Source: Actinophytocola sp044466355
Lineage (GTDB): Bacteria; Actinomycetota; Actinomycetes; Mycobacteriales; Pseudonocardiaceae
Length of the DNA: 64,000 nucleotides
Direction: 5' to 3'
NCBI RefSeq assembly: GCF_044466355.1
Contig: NZ_JBITMQ010000004.1
Span: 1-64,000 of the forward strand
Positions 7,452-15,577 of the stretch are shown here, one piece after another. A model generated the notes under the pieces. It did not search any database and was not told the DNA's origin. It worked only from the letters and a program-made list of their open reading frames with translations. Each line of letters begins with the position of its first letter. Position 1 is the stretch's first letter. Position numbers and translations under genes: made by a program.

Positions 7452-8957
7452 TCAGCTCCCCCCGACCAGCGCGTTGATCGTCGCCCGCCCGACCGCGGCG
7501 GACAGCTTGCCGCCGGTCGCGGCGACGTCCTTGCTTTCTACCACCACGGCGACCGCGATCTGGGGGTTATCGGCAGGTGCGAACGCCACGTACCAGGCGA
7601 ACGGCGGGGTGGTCTTCGGGTCGAGGCCCGTCTCGGCGGTACCGGTCTTCGACGCGATCGTCAGGTCGCCGCGCTTGCCGTCGCCGCCGGTGTTCTCCTC
7701 CGACTTGACCATCATGTCGCGCAGCTCGGCCGCGTCCTCGCTGGACATGGCCTCGCCGAGGGACTCCTCGTCGTAGCCGGAGATCTCGTCGAGGTCCGGC
7801 GCGAGGATCCGCTGCACCAGCTGCGGGCGCATCCGCTCGCCGCCGTTCGCGATGGACGCCACGATCGACGCGTTCTCCAGCGCCGTCATGCGGACGTCCT
7901 TCTGCCCGATGCCCGACTGGAACAGCGACGGGCGGTCGGCGATCACCATGCAGTTGCCGTCGGCGCGCGAGCCGAGGCACGACGGCACGACCGGCATCGG
8001 GATCTCGAGGTCGGTCTCGCCCATGCCGAACCGGGCCGCCTGGTCCCGCAGCTTGTCCTCGCCGAGCTCGTCGGCGAGCTGCGCGAACGCCGTGTTGCAC
8101 GAGTGCTGCAGCGCGGACTGCAGCGTGCCGTCACCGCAGGTGCCGCGGCTGTAGTTCGCGAGACAGGTGTCGTCGGAGGTGTCGCAGTTCGTGTCGCCGT
8201 TGATCACGTTGATGCCCGGCGACGTCGTGACCTGGCTGTCGCGGTCCTTGCCGTCCGCGAGCGCGGCGGCGGCCGTCACCAGCTTGAACGTGGAACCCGG
8301 GGTGTAGTTCTCCGAGATCGCCCGGTTCAGCATCGGCTTCGCCGGGTTGTTCTCGTCCCGGTACTTGTCCCAGGCCTGCTGCTGTTCGGTGCCGTCCTGG
8401 CTGGCGAGCCCGCTCGGGTCGAACGACGGCGTGGACACCATCGCGAGGATCTGCCCGTCGTCCGGCTTGATCGCGACGACCGCGCCGGTGAAGCCGTTCT
8501 TGGTCATCGCGTTGTACGCGGCCGTCTGGACCTTCGAGTTGACGGTGGTCACGATGTTGCCGCCACGCGGGTCGCGCCCGGTGATCAGGTCGGAAAGGCG
8601 GCGGACGAACAGCCGGTCGTCGGAGCCGTTGAGGATCTCGTCCTCCGCGCTCTCCAGCCCGGTCGAGCCGTAGCGCACCGAGTAGAACCCGGTCACGGGC
8701 GCGTACAGCGGGCCGTTCGCGTACGTCCGCTGGTACTGCAGCCGACCACTCGTCGACTTGACGTTGGCGATGATCTGCTCGTCGGACGTGAGGATCTTGC
8801 CGCGCTGCCGCGCGTACTCCTCCAACAGGACCCGCCGGTTGCGTGAGTCCGTGCGGTAGTCGTCCGCGTTGACGATCTGGATGTAGGTGAGGTTGGCCAG
8901 CAGCAGCACGATCATCGCGAGCATGGCGAGGCCGACGCGGCGCAGCGGGGTGTTCAT
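7452..8957 (-). CDS. pbpA: Penicillin-binding protein PbpA (class B transpeptidase)
   Basis: Class B PBP (501 residues) that cross-links peptidoglycan, probably with RodA as glycan polymerase partner. N-terminal TM anchor (about 8-28), PBP dimer-type domain, then transpeptidase domain with the three active-site motifs STFK (222-225, nucleophile Ser222), SCN (286-288) and KTGT (437-440). Six or more cysteines lie in the catalytic region (for example Cys258, 265, 274, 287, 327, 336), suggesting disulfides. The start overlaps the rodA stop by ATGA coupling, as in the conserved operon. Confidence 0.95.
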   Translation of the reverse strand: MNTPLRRVGLAMLAMIVLLLANLTYIQIVNADDYRTDSRNRRVLLEEYARQRGKILTSDEQIIANVKSTSGRLQYQRTYANGPLYAPVTGFYSVRYGSTGLESAEDEILNGSDDRLFVRRLSDLITGRDPRGGNIVTTVNSKVQTAAYNAMTKNGFTGAVVAIKPDDGQILAMVSTPSFDPSGLASQDGTEQQQAWDKYRDENNPAKPMLNRAISENYTPGSTFKLVTAAAALADGKDRDSQVTTSPGINVINGDTNCDTSDDTCLANYSRGTCGDGTLQSALQHSCNTAFAQLADELGEDKLRDQAARFGMGETDLEIPMPVVPSCLGSRADGNCMVIADRPSLFQSGIGQKDVRMTALENASIVASIANGGERMRPQLVQRILAPDLDEISGYDEESLGEAMSSEDAAELRDMMVKSEENTGGDGKRGDLTIASKTGTAETGLDPKTTPPFAWYVAFAPADNPQIAVAVVVESKDVAATGGKLSAAVGRATINALVGGS

Positions 8958-10411
8958 TGGGGCCGCTCCACCATGACCGTGTGTGCCTCCGCGATCGGCG
9001 CCTGGTTCACCGGCTTGGGCTTCTGCCCGGTCTGCGGCCGTCGCGCCGCGTCCGAGATCCGCAGCAGCAACGCCACCAGGACGTAGTTGGCGAGCAGCGA
9101 CGAGCCACCCGCGGACAGGAAGGGCGCGGTGATACCTGTCAGCGGGATCAGTTTGGTTACCCCGCCGACGACCACGAACACCTGCATGATGAGCGCGAAC
9201 GACAGGCCGCCGCCGAGCAGCTTGCCGAACGTGTCGCGCACGGCCACCGCGCTGCGCAGGCCGCGCATCGCCAGCAGCATGTACACGAGCAGCACCGCGG
9301 CGAGCCCGATGAACCCGAGCTCCTCACCGATGGCCGCGGTGATGAAGTCGCTGTTGGCGAACGGCACGATGTCCGGCCGCCCGGCGCCGAGGCCGGTGCC
9401 GCCGATACCGCCGGTGCCGAGCCCGAACAGCGCCTGCACGAGCTGGTAGCCGGCGCCGTCCGGGTCGGCGAACGGGTCGAGCCAGGTCTCCACGCGCACC
9501 TGCACGTGGCCGAACAGCTGGTAGGCGACCAGGCAGCCGATGGCGAACAGCGAGAGCCCGACACCGACCCAGATGGCCCGCTCGGTCGCCACGTAGAGCA
9601 TCACGAGCACGGTGCCGAAGAACAGCAGCGAGGTGCCCAGGTCCTTCTCCGCGACCAGGACCATCACCGACACGCCCCAGCAGAACAGGATCGGGCCCAG
9701 GTCCCGCGCACGCGGCAGGTCCACGCCGAGCACCCGGCGGCCCGCCGCGATGAACAGGTCGCGCTTGGACACCAGGAACGCCGCGAAGAAGATCAGCAAC
9801 ATGATCTTCGCGAACTCGCCCGGCTGGATCGAGAAGATGCCGACCCGCAGCCAGATCTTCGCGCCGTTGATCGTCGGCGCGATCGCGCTCGGCAGCACCG
9901 CGGGCAGCGCGAGCAGGAACAACCCGGCCAGGCCGAACGTGTAGCCGTAGCGGGTGAGCGTGCGGTGGTCCTTGATCACGTAGAGCACCGCGAGGAACAT
10001 CAGCAGGGCGATCGTGGTCCACAGGATCTGCTTCGGGACCGCGTTCTCCCACTCGGACTCGGTCTGCAGGGCCGCCTCGGCCTTGGCCAGGTCGATCCGG
10101 TAGATCATCACCAGACCGAGCCCGTTCAACAGCGCGACGCACGGCAGGATCAGCGGGTCGGCGTAGGGGGCCCACTTGCGGACCGCGACGTGGGCGATGC
10201 CGAAAAGCGCCAGGTAGGCGAGGCCGTACCACAGGATGCGGATCGTCAGCGACTCGTTGTGGTTGGCCTCGACCAGCATCAGCGCGGCGGTCACCAGCCC
10301 GGCCGCGAAGGCCAGCATGGACAACTCGGTGCCGCGCCGGGTCGGAGCGGTCTTGCCTTGCGTGTCGCCGGACTGTCCCGCCAGCAACCCCGCCGAGCCC
10401 GGCTGTGCCAT
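8954..10411 (-). CDS. rodA: RodA/FtsW family peptidoglycan polymerase (SEDS)
   Basis: Polytopic SEDS glycosyltransferase (485 residues) that polymerises lipid II with a class B PBP. About 12 hydrophobic segments are visible, with signatures such as QPGEFAKI, VAEKDLGTSLLFFG, FANSDFITAAIGEELGF and a C-terminal PFLSAGGSSLLANYV. The ATG shares one base with the pstP stop, and its own stop overlaps the pbpA start, so pstP-rodA-pbpA are coupled. In-frame sequence upstream of this ATG lies inside pstP and reads as a shadow. Confidence 0.95.
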   Translation of the reverse strand: MAQPGSAGLLAGQSGDTQGKTAPTRRGTELSMLAFAAGLVTAALMLVEANHNESLTIRILWYGLAYLALFGIAHVAVRKWAPYADPLILPCVALLNGLGLVMIYRIDLAKAEAALQTESEWENAVPKQILWTTIALLMFLAVLYVIKDHRTLTRYGYTFGLAGLFLLALPAVLPSAIAPTINGAKIWLRVGIFSIQPGEFAKIMLLIFFAAFLVSKRDLFIAAGRRVLGVDLPRARDLGPILFCWGVSVMVLVAEKDLGTSLLFFGTVLVMLYVATERAIWVGVGLSLFAIGCLVAYQLFGHVQVRVETWLDPFADPDGAGYQLVQALFGLGTGGIGGTGLGAGRPDIVPFANSDFITAAIGEELGFIGLAAVLLVYMLLAMRGLRSAVAVRDTFGKLLGGGLSFALIMQVFVVVGGVTKLIPLTGITAPFLSAGGSSLLANYVLVALLLRISDAARRPQTGQKPKPVNQAPIAEAHTVMVERPQ

Positions 10412-11835
10412 CAGCCGCCGCCCTCGCGGGGTTCGCGGCAGTTCACGCCCGGCTCCGGCGTCTCGGTCTCCTGCGTCGCGGGTGCCTCGGTGGTCGAGGA
10501 CGGGGCGCCGGTGGTCGCCCGGGTCGTCGTCGTGGGCTTCGCGCCCGTGGTGGTCGTCGGCGGCTGGCCCGCGGAACGCTCCTGCTGCTTGCGCAGCGTC
10601 TCGCACGGCGGCAGCGGGAACTTCGTGCGCAGGTACCGGATGAACTCGCGGGCGTCCGGGACGTTGTCGAAGCTCTCGGTGCCCTCGCGGACCGTGTCCT
10701 GGCCGAGTTCACGCAGGTCGTCGACGTAGAACTTGTCGCAGGTCGACACGCCCGGGGGGCACGAACCCTGCACCTGGCGGTTCAGCGAGATCCCGAAGAT
10801 GCTGCCCCGCACCCCCTGGAAGATCGCGATCTCGCCGTCCTCCGCCTCACCGACGAAGTACTGCTTGTTCACCACGACCCAGGTGGCCACCCCGCCGCCG
10901 GCGAGCAGCAGGAGCACCACGAACACGAGCGCGAAGATGCGGAACCGTCTACGGCGCTTGGCCTTCGGGTCCGGCGGCGGGGGCGGCGCCTCCACGGGCT
11001 TCGGGATCTCGCGGGGCCCGGTGATCGCGCTGGCCCGTGCCGCGGGGGAGTCCGCGGGCTGGCTCTGGTCCTGGCCGTTGCCCGCCGCACCACCCACTAT
11101 CGGCGCGTCCTCGCCGAAGTCGATGTCCACCACGTCCGCGACGATCACCGTCACGTTGTCCGGGCCGCCGCCCTTCAACGCCAGCTCGATCATCCGGTCG
11201 GCGCACGCCTGCGCGTCCGGGATCTTGATCGTGTCGGCGAGCGTCTCGTGGCTCACCACACCCGACAGGCCGTCGGAGCACAGCAGGTAGCGGTCGCCCG
11301 CCCTGGCCTCGCGGATCGTCAGGTTCGGCTCGACCTCGTGACCGGTCAACGCCTTCAGCAGCAGCGAACGCTGCGGGTGTGTGGCCGCCTCGTCCTCGGT
11401 GATGCGGCCCTCGTCGATCAACGACTGGACGAACGTGTCGTCGTGCGTGATCTGCGCGAACTGGCCGTTGCGCATCAGATAGGCGCGCGAGTCGCCGATG
11501 TGGACGAGGCCGATGCGGCTGCCCGCGAACAGGATCGCGGTCAGCGTCGTGCCCATGCCGTCCAGCTCGGGATCGCTGGCGACGAGTTCCGCGATGGCGC
11601 CGTTACCGGCCTGGGTGGCCTCCCGCAGCTTGCCGAGGAGGTCCTCACCCGGCTCGTCGTCGTCGAGGGGGGCGAGCGCGGCGATGACGACCTTGCTGGC
11701 CACCTCACCTGCCGCGTGTCCACCCATCCCGTCGGCCAGGGAGAGCAGGCGAGGGCCCGCGTACACGGAGTCCTGGTTGTTCGAACGCACCAGGCCCCGG
11801 TCGCTGCGGGCCGCGTAGCGAAGGACGAGGGTCAT
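10411..11835 (-). CDS. pstP: PP2C-type serine/threonine phosphatase PstP
   Basis: Metal-dependent phosphatase (474 residues) that reverses PknA/PknB phosphorylation. PP2C domain 1-240 with metal ligands visible: SNNQDS (Asp22), LADGMGGH (Asp35), GDSRAY (Asp115), CSDGLSGVV (Asp188) and GGPDNVT (Asp226). A Pro-rich linker, one TM (about 301-322), an extracytoplasmic part and a long Thr/Pro tail follow. Lies between fhaB and rodA with 4-base and 1-base overlaps, as in mycobacteria. Confidence 0.95.
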   Translation of the reverse strand: MTLVLRYAARSDRGLVRSNNQDSVYAGPRLLSLADGMGGHAAGEVASKVVIAALAPLDDDEPGEDLLGKLREATQAGNGAIAELVASDPELDGMGTTLTAILFAGSRIGLVHIGDSRAYLMRNGQFAQITHDDTFVQSLIDEGRITEDEAATHPQRSLLLKALTGHEVEPNLTIREARAGDRYLLCSDGLSGVVSHETLADTIKIPDAQACADRMIELALKGGGPDNVTVIVADVVDIDFGEDAPIVGGAAGNGQDQSQPADSPAARASAITGPREIPKPVEAPPPPPDPKAKRRRRFRIFALVFVVLLLLAGGGVATWVVVNKQYFVGEAEDGEIAIFQGVRGSIFGISLNRQVQGSCPPGVSTCDKFYVDDLRELGQDTVREGTESFDNVPDAREFIRYLRTKFPLPPCETLRKQQERSAGQPPTTTTGAKPTTTTRATTGAPSSTTEAPATQETETPEPGVNCREPREGGG

Positions 11836-12290
11836 GACCGTAGCTCGATCACCGTCTTGCCGATTCGGATCGGGGCCCCGAGGGGCACCCGGAGGGGTGC
11901 CGTGACCTTAGCCCTGTCCAGGTAAGTGCCGTTCGTCGAGCCCAGATCTTCCACGTACCAGTCCGTTCCGCGCAACGAGATCCGCGCGTGGCGGGTCGAC
12001 GCGTAGTCGTCGTCAAGCACCAGCGTCGAGTCGTCCGCCCGGCCGATCATGATCGGCCTGCCGTCCAGGGAGATGCGCGTACCCGCGAGCGCCCCGTGCG
12101 TCACCACCAGCTGACGGGGCGCTTTCCCCCTGGTCTTCTTACCCGCCGAACGGCGGAACCCCGGGACAGCGACCCGGATACCGGCCGCCGCGTACAGGTC
12201 GGAACGAACCACCCTTAACGCGGCCAGCACGAACAACCAGAGCAGGGCGAGAAACCCTGCTCTGGTCAGCTGCACAACCAGCTCTGGCAC
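11832..12290 (-). CDS. fhaB: FHA domain protein FhaB (FipA-like)
   Basis: A 152-residue protein with an N-terminal TM segment (about 9-27) and a C-terminal FHA domain that binds phosphothreonine. Key FHA residues are visible: GRADDS, the STRHARIS serine/histidine pair and the GSTNGTY asparagine motif. The mycobacterial orthologue (FipA) bridges FtsZ and FtsQ and is a PknA substrate. The stop overlaps the pstP start by 4 bases. Confidence 0.93.
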   Translation of the reverse strand: MPELVVQLTRAGFLALLWLFVLAALRVVRSDLYAAAGIRVAVPGFRRSAGKKTRGKAPRQLVVTHGALAGTRISLDGRPIMIGRADDSTLVLDDDYASTRHARISLRGTDWYVEDLGSTNGTYLDRAKVTAPLRVPLGAPIRIGKTVIELRS

Positions 12291-12348
12291 CTGTAGCGAA
12301 CGCTCCCGCCTTGAGGGAAATAGGTGAGACCGCCCGGTCTAGACCGTG

Positions 12349-13518
12349 TCAGCCCTGAGTACGGAACACCAACGACGAGTGACCGATGCGGATCACATCA
12401 CCGTCGGCCAGCTGCCAGGTCTGCACCGGGGTGCCGTTCACCGTAGTGCCATTGGTCGAACCGAGGTCCGCCAGAGTCGCCGACTGGCCGTCCCACGTGA
12501 TTTCCAGGTGCCGACGGGAGACCCCGGTGTCCGGCAGACGGAAGTCCGCGTCCTGGCCACGACCCACGACGTTGCCGCCCTGCTTCAGCGAGTAGGTGCG
12601 GTTCGAACCGTCGTCGAGCTGCAGGCTGGCGTTCAGCTGGCGCGGGCCGGTCTGCACAGCGGGGGGCGCGTAGCCCTGCTGGGCGTACGGGTCGCCGCCG
12701 CCCTGGCCGTAACCCTGCTGGCCGTAGCCCTGCTGCTGGCCATAGCCCTGGTCGTAGCCACCTTGCTGCTGGCCGTAACCCTGGTCGTAGCCCTGCTGGC
12801 CGTAGCCCTGCTGCTGGCCGTAACCCTGGTCGTAGCCACCTTGCTGCTGGCCATAGCCCTGGTCGTAGCCCTGCTGGCCGTAGCCCTGCTGCTGCTGGCC
12901 GTAGCCCTGGTCGTAGCCCTGCTGGCCGTAACCCTGGTCGTAGCCACCTTGCTGCTGGCCGTAACCCTGGTCATAGCCCTGCTGCTGGCCGTAGCCCTGG
13001 CCTTGCTGGCCATAGCCGTACTGCTGTCCGTAAGGATCGCCCTCGGGCGGTTGGCCGTAGCCGGGAGGCTGGCTCATGGATCGGTCTCCTGCGTTGCGGG
13101 GTTGTGCCGACTGTGCATCCCCAGGTGCCCTGGCCGGAGCCTTGACGTCCGGGTCGACAGTCGAGCGTATTCGGAACTGTCCGGTGTGCAGCGCGTCGGA
13201 GCGCTCCAGGGAGACTACGACGTCACCGTATGTGTCCCACTGCTGCTCCGCGAGATACTCCTCGACACAGTCCGCGAGCAGCGCGGTGGTGCGGTCCGCT
13301 TCCCCGGCGAAGTTGCCGTAGTCCTGGGCGCCCAGTTGCACTATGTAGTGGTTCGGGGCCAGGAGCCGGCCGCCAGCCAGCTCGCGGAGGTTGACCTCAC
13401 CTTCACGCAGCAGCGCCTGTGCCAGCTCCTGGGGCACCACACTGCCACCGAACACACGCGCGAAGGTGTTCCCCACGGCGTTCTCCAACTTGCGGTTCAG
13501 CCGCTGCCCGAGGCCCAT
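12349..13518 (-). CDS. fhaA: FHA domain protein FhaA with DUF3662 head and Tyr-Gln-Gly repeat linker
   Basis: Cytosolic adaptor (389 residues) of the PknA/PknB pathway. DUF3662 head (about 1-125, MGLGQRLNRKLENAVG start), a low-complexity GYGQQ-rich linker (about 150-285) and a C-terminal FHA domain with GRGQDADFR, VSRRHLEI and GSTNGTTVNG. The mycobacterial orthologue binds phosphorylated PknB and MviN (MurJ). The start at 13518 is backed by the strong AAGGAGGG site; longer in-frame sequence crosses the tRNA gene and is not coding. fhaB follows 58 bases downstream. Confidence 0.95.
   Translation of the reverse strand: MGLGQRLNRKLENAVGNTFARVFGGSVVPQELAQALLREGEVNLRELAGGRLLAPNHYIVQLGAQDYGNFAGEADRTTALLADCVEEYLAEQQWDTYGDVVVSLERSDALHTGQFRIRSTVDPDVKAPARAPGDAQSAQPRNAGDRSMSQPPGYGQPPEGDPYGQQYGYGQQGQGYGQQQGYDQGYGQQQGGYDQGYGQQGYDQGYGQQQQGYGQQGYDQGYGQQQGGYDQGYGQQQGYGQQGYDQGYGQQQGGYDQGYGQQQGYGQQGYGQGGGDPYAQQGYAPPAVQTGPRQLNASLQLDDGSNRTYSLKQGGNVVGRGQDADFRLPDTGVSRRHLEITWDGQSATLADLGSTNGTTVNGTPVQTWQLADGDVIRIGHSSLVFRTQG
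12660..13060. repeat. Imperfect tandem repeat encoding GYGQQ/YDQGYGQQ units in fhaA
   Basis: The DNA repeats blocks of about 15 bases (plus-strand form CTGCTGGCCGTAGCC and close variants), grouped into higher-order units of roughly 57-72 bases that include the ACCTTGCTG variant for the GGY unit. It encodes the Tyr/Gln/Gly-rich linker of FhaA. Copy number is likely to vary between strains through slippage. Confidence 0.85.
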
Positions 13519-13632
13519 GGGTCCCTCCTTCCGTGTGTGCTCCTCGGTCGATCGTATCCGGCTCCGGCCCCAAGGACAGGGCGATGTGCAAACCCGATTC
13601 GCCACCGTGTAGTGTTCGGCGCACACCACTCC

Positions 13633-13715
13633 GGGCGAGTGGCGGAATGGCAGACGCGCACGGTTCAGGTCCGTGTGTCCGCAAGGACGTGAGGGTTCAA
13701 CTCCCTCCTCGCCCA
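13633..13715 (+). tRNA. tRNA-Leu (anticodon CAG)
   Basis: An 83-base class II tRNA. Acceptor GGGCGAG pairs with CTCGCCC, followed by discriminator A. The anticodon stem carries TTCAGGT (CAG), a variable arm follows (GTGTCCGCAAGGAC region), and the T-loop is GGTTCAACTCC. The 3' CCA is not encoded (CGA follows). It points away from fhaA and is followed by a strong terminator-like hairpin. Confidence 0.95.
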
Positions 13716-13783
13716 CGACCGATGGCCGATCTGTGCCTGCGGAAAGCGCAGGCCGGGTCGGTCGTTGTCGTATTGGGGGGCCG

Positions 13784-13838
13784 AGCCCCCCACGCCCCCC
13801 ACGGTGCGGCTGGTTCCTGACCCAGCGTGGGGGGCTTT
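13784..13838 (+). terminator. Hairpin with T-tract after tRNA-Leu
   Basis: AGCCCCCCACG (13784-13794) pairs perfectly with CGTGGGGGGCT (13826-13836), followed by TTTGT. A second copy of CCCCCCACG (13795-13803) can form an alternative, tighter stem. Position 69 bases after the tRNA fits intrinsic termination. Confidence 0.65.
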
Positions 13839-14315
13839 GTGGTTGTGGTGGCCCTTTTTTTGCCGCCGGTGTCAGTACTTCCTGGCGGTGCGTGGGCCTT
13901 TTGTCTTGGTTCTTGTTCCTTGGTTCTTCTTGGGTTGCGTTCGTCACGTTGATCTTTGGCCGGTTCCTGCCTCGTGACCTGAGCTCGCTGAGGGGGCCCG
14001 CCTTCCGGGGAGCTTGTTGATCTTCTTGCTGGTGGGGGTGGTTTGTGCAATTTGCGTTGCGCAAATTTGGGGGGGTTGCTCTCAGTGCTACCGCCCGGCC
14101 TGGGACTCACCCAGACGGCGGCATCGTCGGGCAGAAGTCCTGATGCCGGTCGTCGACCGGTCACCGACCGCTCGGCGCCGCCGGTCGCAGGAGGGTCGTT
14201 TCCGTCTGCGGTTGGTGGGGGCGGGGAAGGTAGGACAGTGAGGTAACCAAAAACGCCGCGCTTGGCAGGGGATGGCGAAGCCGACGGCACGGCGGTAGTG
14301 GAGAGGGTTGGGAAC
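13839..14315. other. Non-coding G/T-rich interval with an AT-rich palindrome
   Basis: About 480 bases without a convincing gene. The top strand is T/G-rich (runs such as CCTTTTTTTTGCC and many TTCTTG/GTTCTT words), unlike neighbouring coding DNA. A perfect inverted repeat AATTTGCG-TTG-CGCAAATT occupies 14049-14067. Short frames here lack codon bias. It may hold the promoter of the gene at 14316. Confidence 0.5.
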
Positions 14316-14930
14316 GTGGCGGGCATACCAGGACGCACGGCGGTTTCGGACAACCTGACGGCGGTGCCATCGCCGCTCGTCCCTCCCGTCGAGCTTCCCG
14401 CCAAGGCGGACGAACTGGCGGCCGCCGCGGCTCGTGACCTCGGGTGGCAGGGCATCGTCCTCCCCGAGATGAAGCTGCTGGGCCGGCGGATCTCCCTCGT
14501 CGCGCAGCTGATGCCCGACGCGCACGCCGAGCGCATCTGCCTCGGGCAGGCCCCGGAGGTCGACCGCGCCACCGTCGCCACCTGGGTGTGGCCGGAGTTC
14601 AACGGCCGCGTCCCCGCGCCCGCCGTGCGGATCGTCGGTGCCATCGCCGTCGCCCGCCACTGGCGGACCGGGCTGATCAACGCCGTGCCGTTCCTGCGCT
14701 ACTGCGACGCCGCGATGGTGTTGCCGATGTCGGTCGTCATAACGAACGACTACCTCGTCAACTGCCTGCCGCGTGCCCGCGCGTACGGCGTGGGCATCGC
14801 CTCCGCGTCGCCGGGACCCGAGGTCCGCATGGACCTGCCCGGCCGTCCCGACCGTGTCGCGGCCGACGTCGACGGGACCCACCGCTGGCTCGGCGAGCTC
14901 GCCTACGAGCAGATACTGTCCGCTGCGTGA
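14316..14930 (+). CDS. Conserved hypothetical protein
   Basis: A 204-residue soluble protein with no family I can name. It has a largely alpha/beta pattern, with segments VAQLMPDAHAERICLGQ, ATVATWVWPEFNG and NAVPFLRYCDA, and no signal peptide or TM. The GTG at 14316 is chosen for the GGAGAGGG just upstream; ATG at 14262 is in frame. The stop overlaps the next gene by GTGA, so the two are probably made together. Confidence 0.72.
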   Translation: MAGIPGRTAVSDNLTAVPSPLVPPVELPAKADELAAAAARDLGWQGIVLPEMKLLGRRISLVAQLMPDAHAERICLGQAPEVDRATVATWVWPEFNGRVPAPAVRIVGAIAVARHWRTGLINAVPFLRYCDAAMVLPMSVVITNDYLVNCLPRARAYGVGIASASPGPEVRMDLPGRPDRVAADVDGTHRWLGELAYEQILSAA

Positions 14931-15577
14931 GGGTTGTCATCGCGGGCGGTCACGGACAGATCGCCCTTCGCCTGACCAGGCTGCTCGCCCAGCGCGGGGA
15001 CACCGCGGTCGGCATCGTGCGCAACCCCGACCACGTCGATGACGTGCGTGCGGCAGGTGGCGACGCCGTCGTGCTCGACCTCGAACAGGCCGGTGTCGAC
15101 GAGGTGGTCGCCGGGCTCGCCGGGGCCGACGCGGTCGTCTTCGCCGCCGGCGCCGGGCCGGGGAGCGGCGCCGCACGCAAGGACACCGTCGACCGGGCCG
15201 CGTCCGTGTTGTTCGCCGACGCCGCCGAGTCAGCGGGCGTACGGCGATTCCTCCAGGTCAGCGCGATGGGCCTGGACCGCGCGGACGACCCGTCGACGGA
15301 AGAGGTGTTCGCCGCCTACCTCCGCGCCAAGGACGCCGCCGACCGCGACGTCATGGCTCGCGCCGGCCTCGACTGGACCATCCTGCGGCCAGGGCGTCTC
15401 ACCAACGACCCCGCGACCGGCACCGTCACGCTCGCCGAGCACGTCCAGCCCGGTGCGGTCACCCGGGACGACGTCGCCGCCGTGCTCGTCGCCCTGCTCG
15501 ACCGGCCGGACACCGCGGGCCGGGTCTACGAACTGGTCGGCGGGGACACCCCGGTCGACGCGGCGCTAAACGCCTAG
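14927..15577 (+). CDS. NAD(P)-binding Rossmann-fold protein (atypical SDR/NmrA-like)
   Basis: A 216-residue protein starting RVVIAGGHGQIALRL, the glycine-rich nucleotide site of extended/atypical SDRs. It has a DLEQ-type second strand, a VFAAGAG strand end and an RFLQVSAMG segment, then a WTILRPGRLTN stretch typical of NmrA/YwnB-like proteins. Such proteins act as NAD(P)H-dependent reductases or as redox sensors; which applies is unknown. GTGA overlap with the upstream gene; the stop overlaps the convergent FAD enzyme by 12 bases. Confidence 0.85.
   Translation: MRVVIAGGHGQIALRLTRLLAQRGDTAVGIVRNPDHVDDVRAAGGDAVVLDLEQAGVDEVVAGLAGADAVVFAAGAGPGSGAARKDTVDRAASVLFADAAESAGVRRFLQVSAMGLDRADDPSTEEVFAAYLRAKDAADRDVMARAGLDWTILRPGRLTNDPATGTVTLAEHVQPGAVTRDDVAAVLVALLDRPDTAGRVYELVGGDTPVDAALNA

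Noticed and set aside
8957..10729. Plus-strand open frame of 590 codons opposite rodA
   Set aside because: Composition is dominated by Arg, His, Gln and Glu, with no hydrophobic segments matching a real gene; rodA is certain on the other strand.
13633..13715. tRNA-Leu as an attachment site of a mobile element
   Set aside because: I saw no repeat of the tRNA 3' end downstream and no integrase, excisionase or phage gene.
13697..14680. Minus-strand frames across the tRNA-Leu gene and the following interval
   Set aside because: They run through the tRNA and the terminator hairpin, so they cannot be real coding regions of that length.
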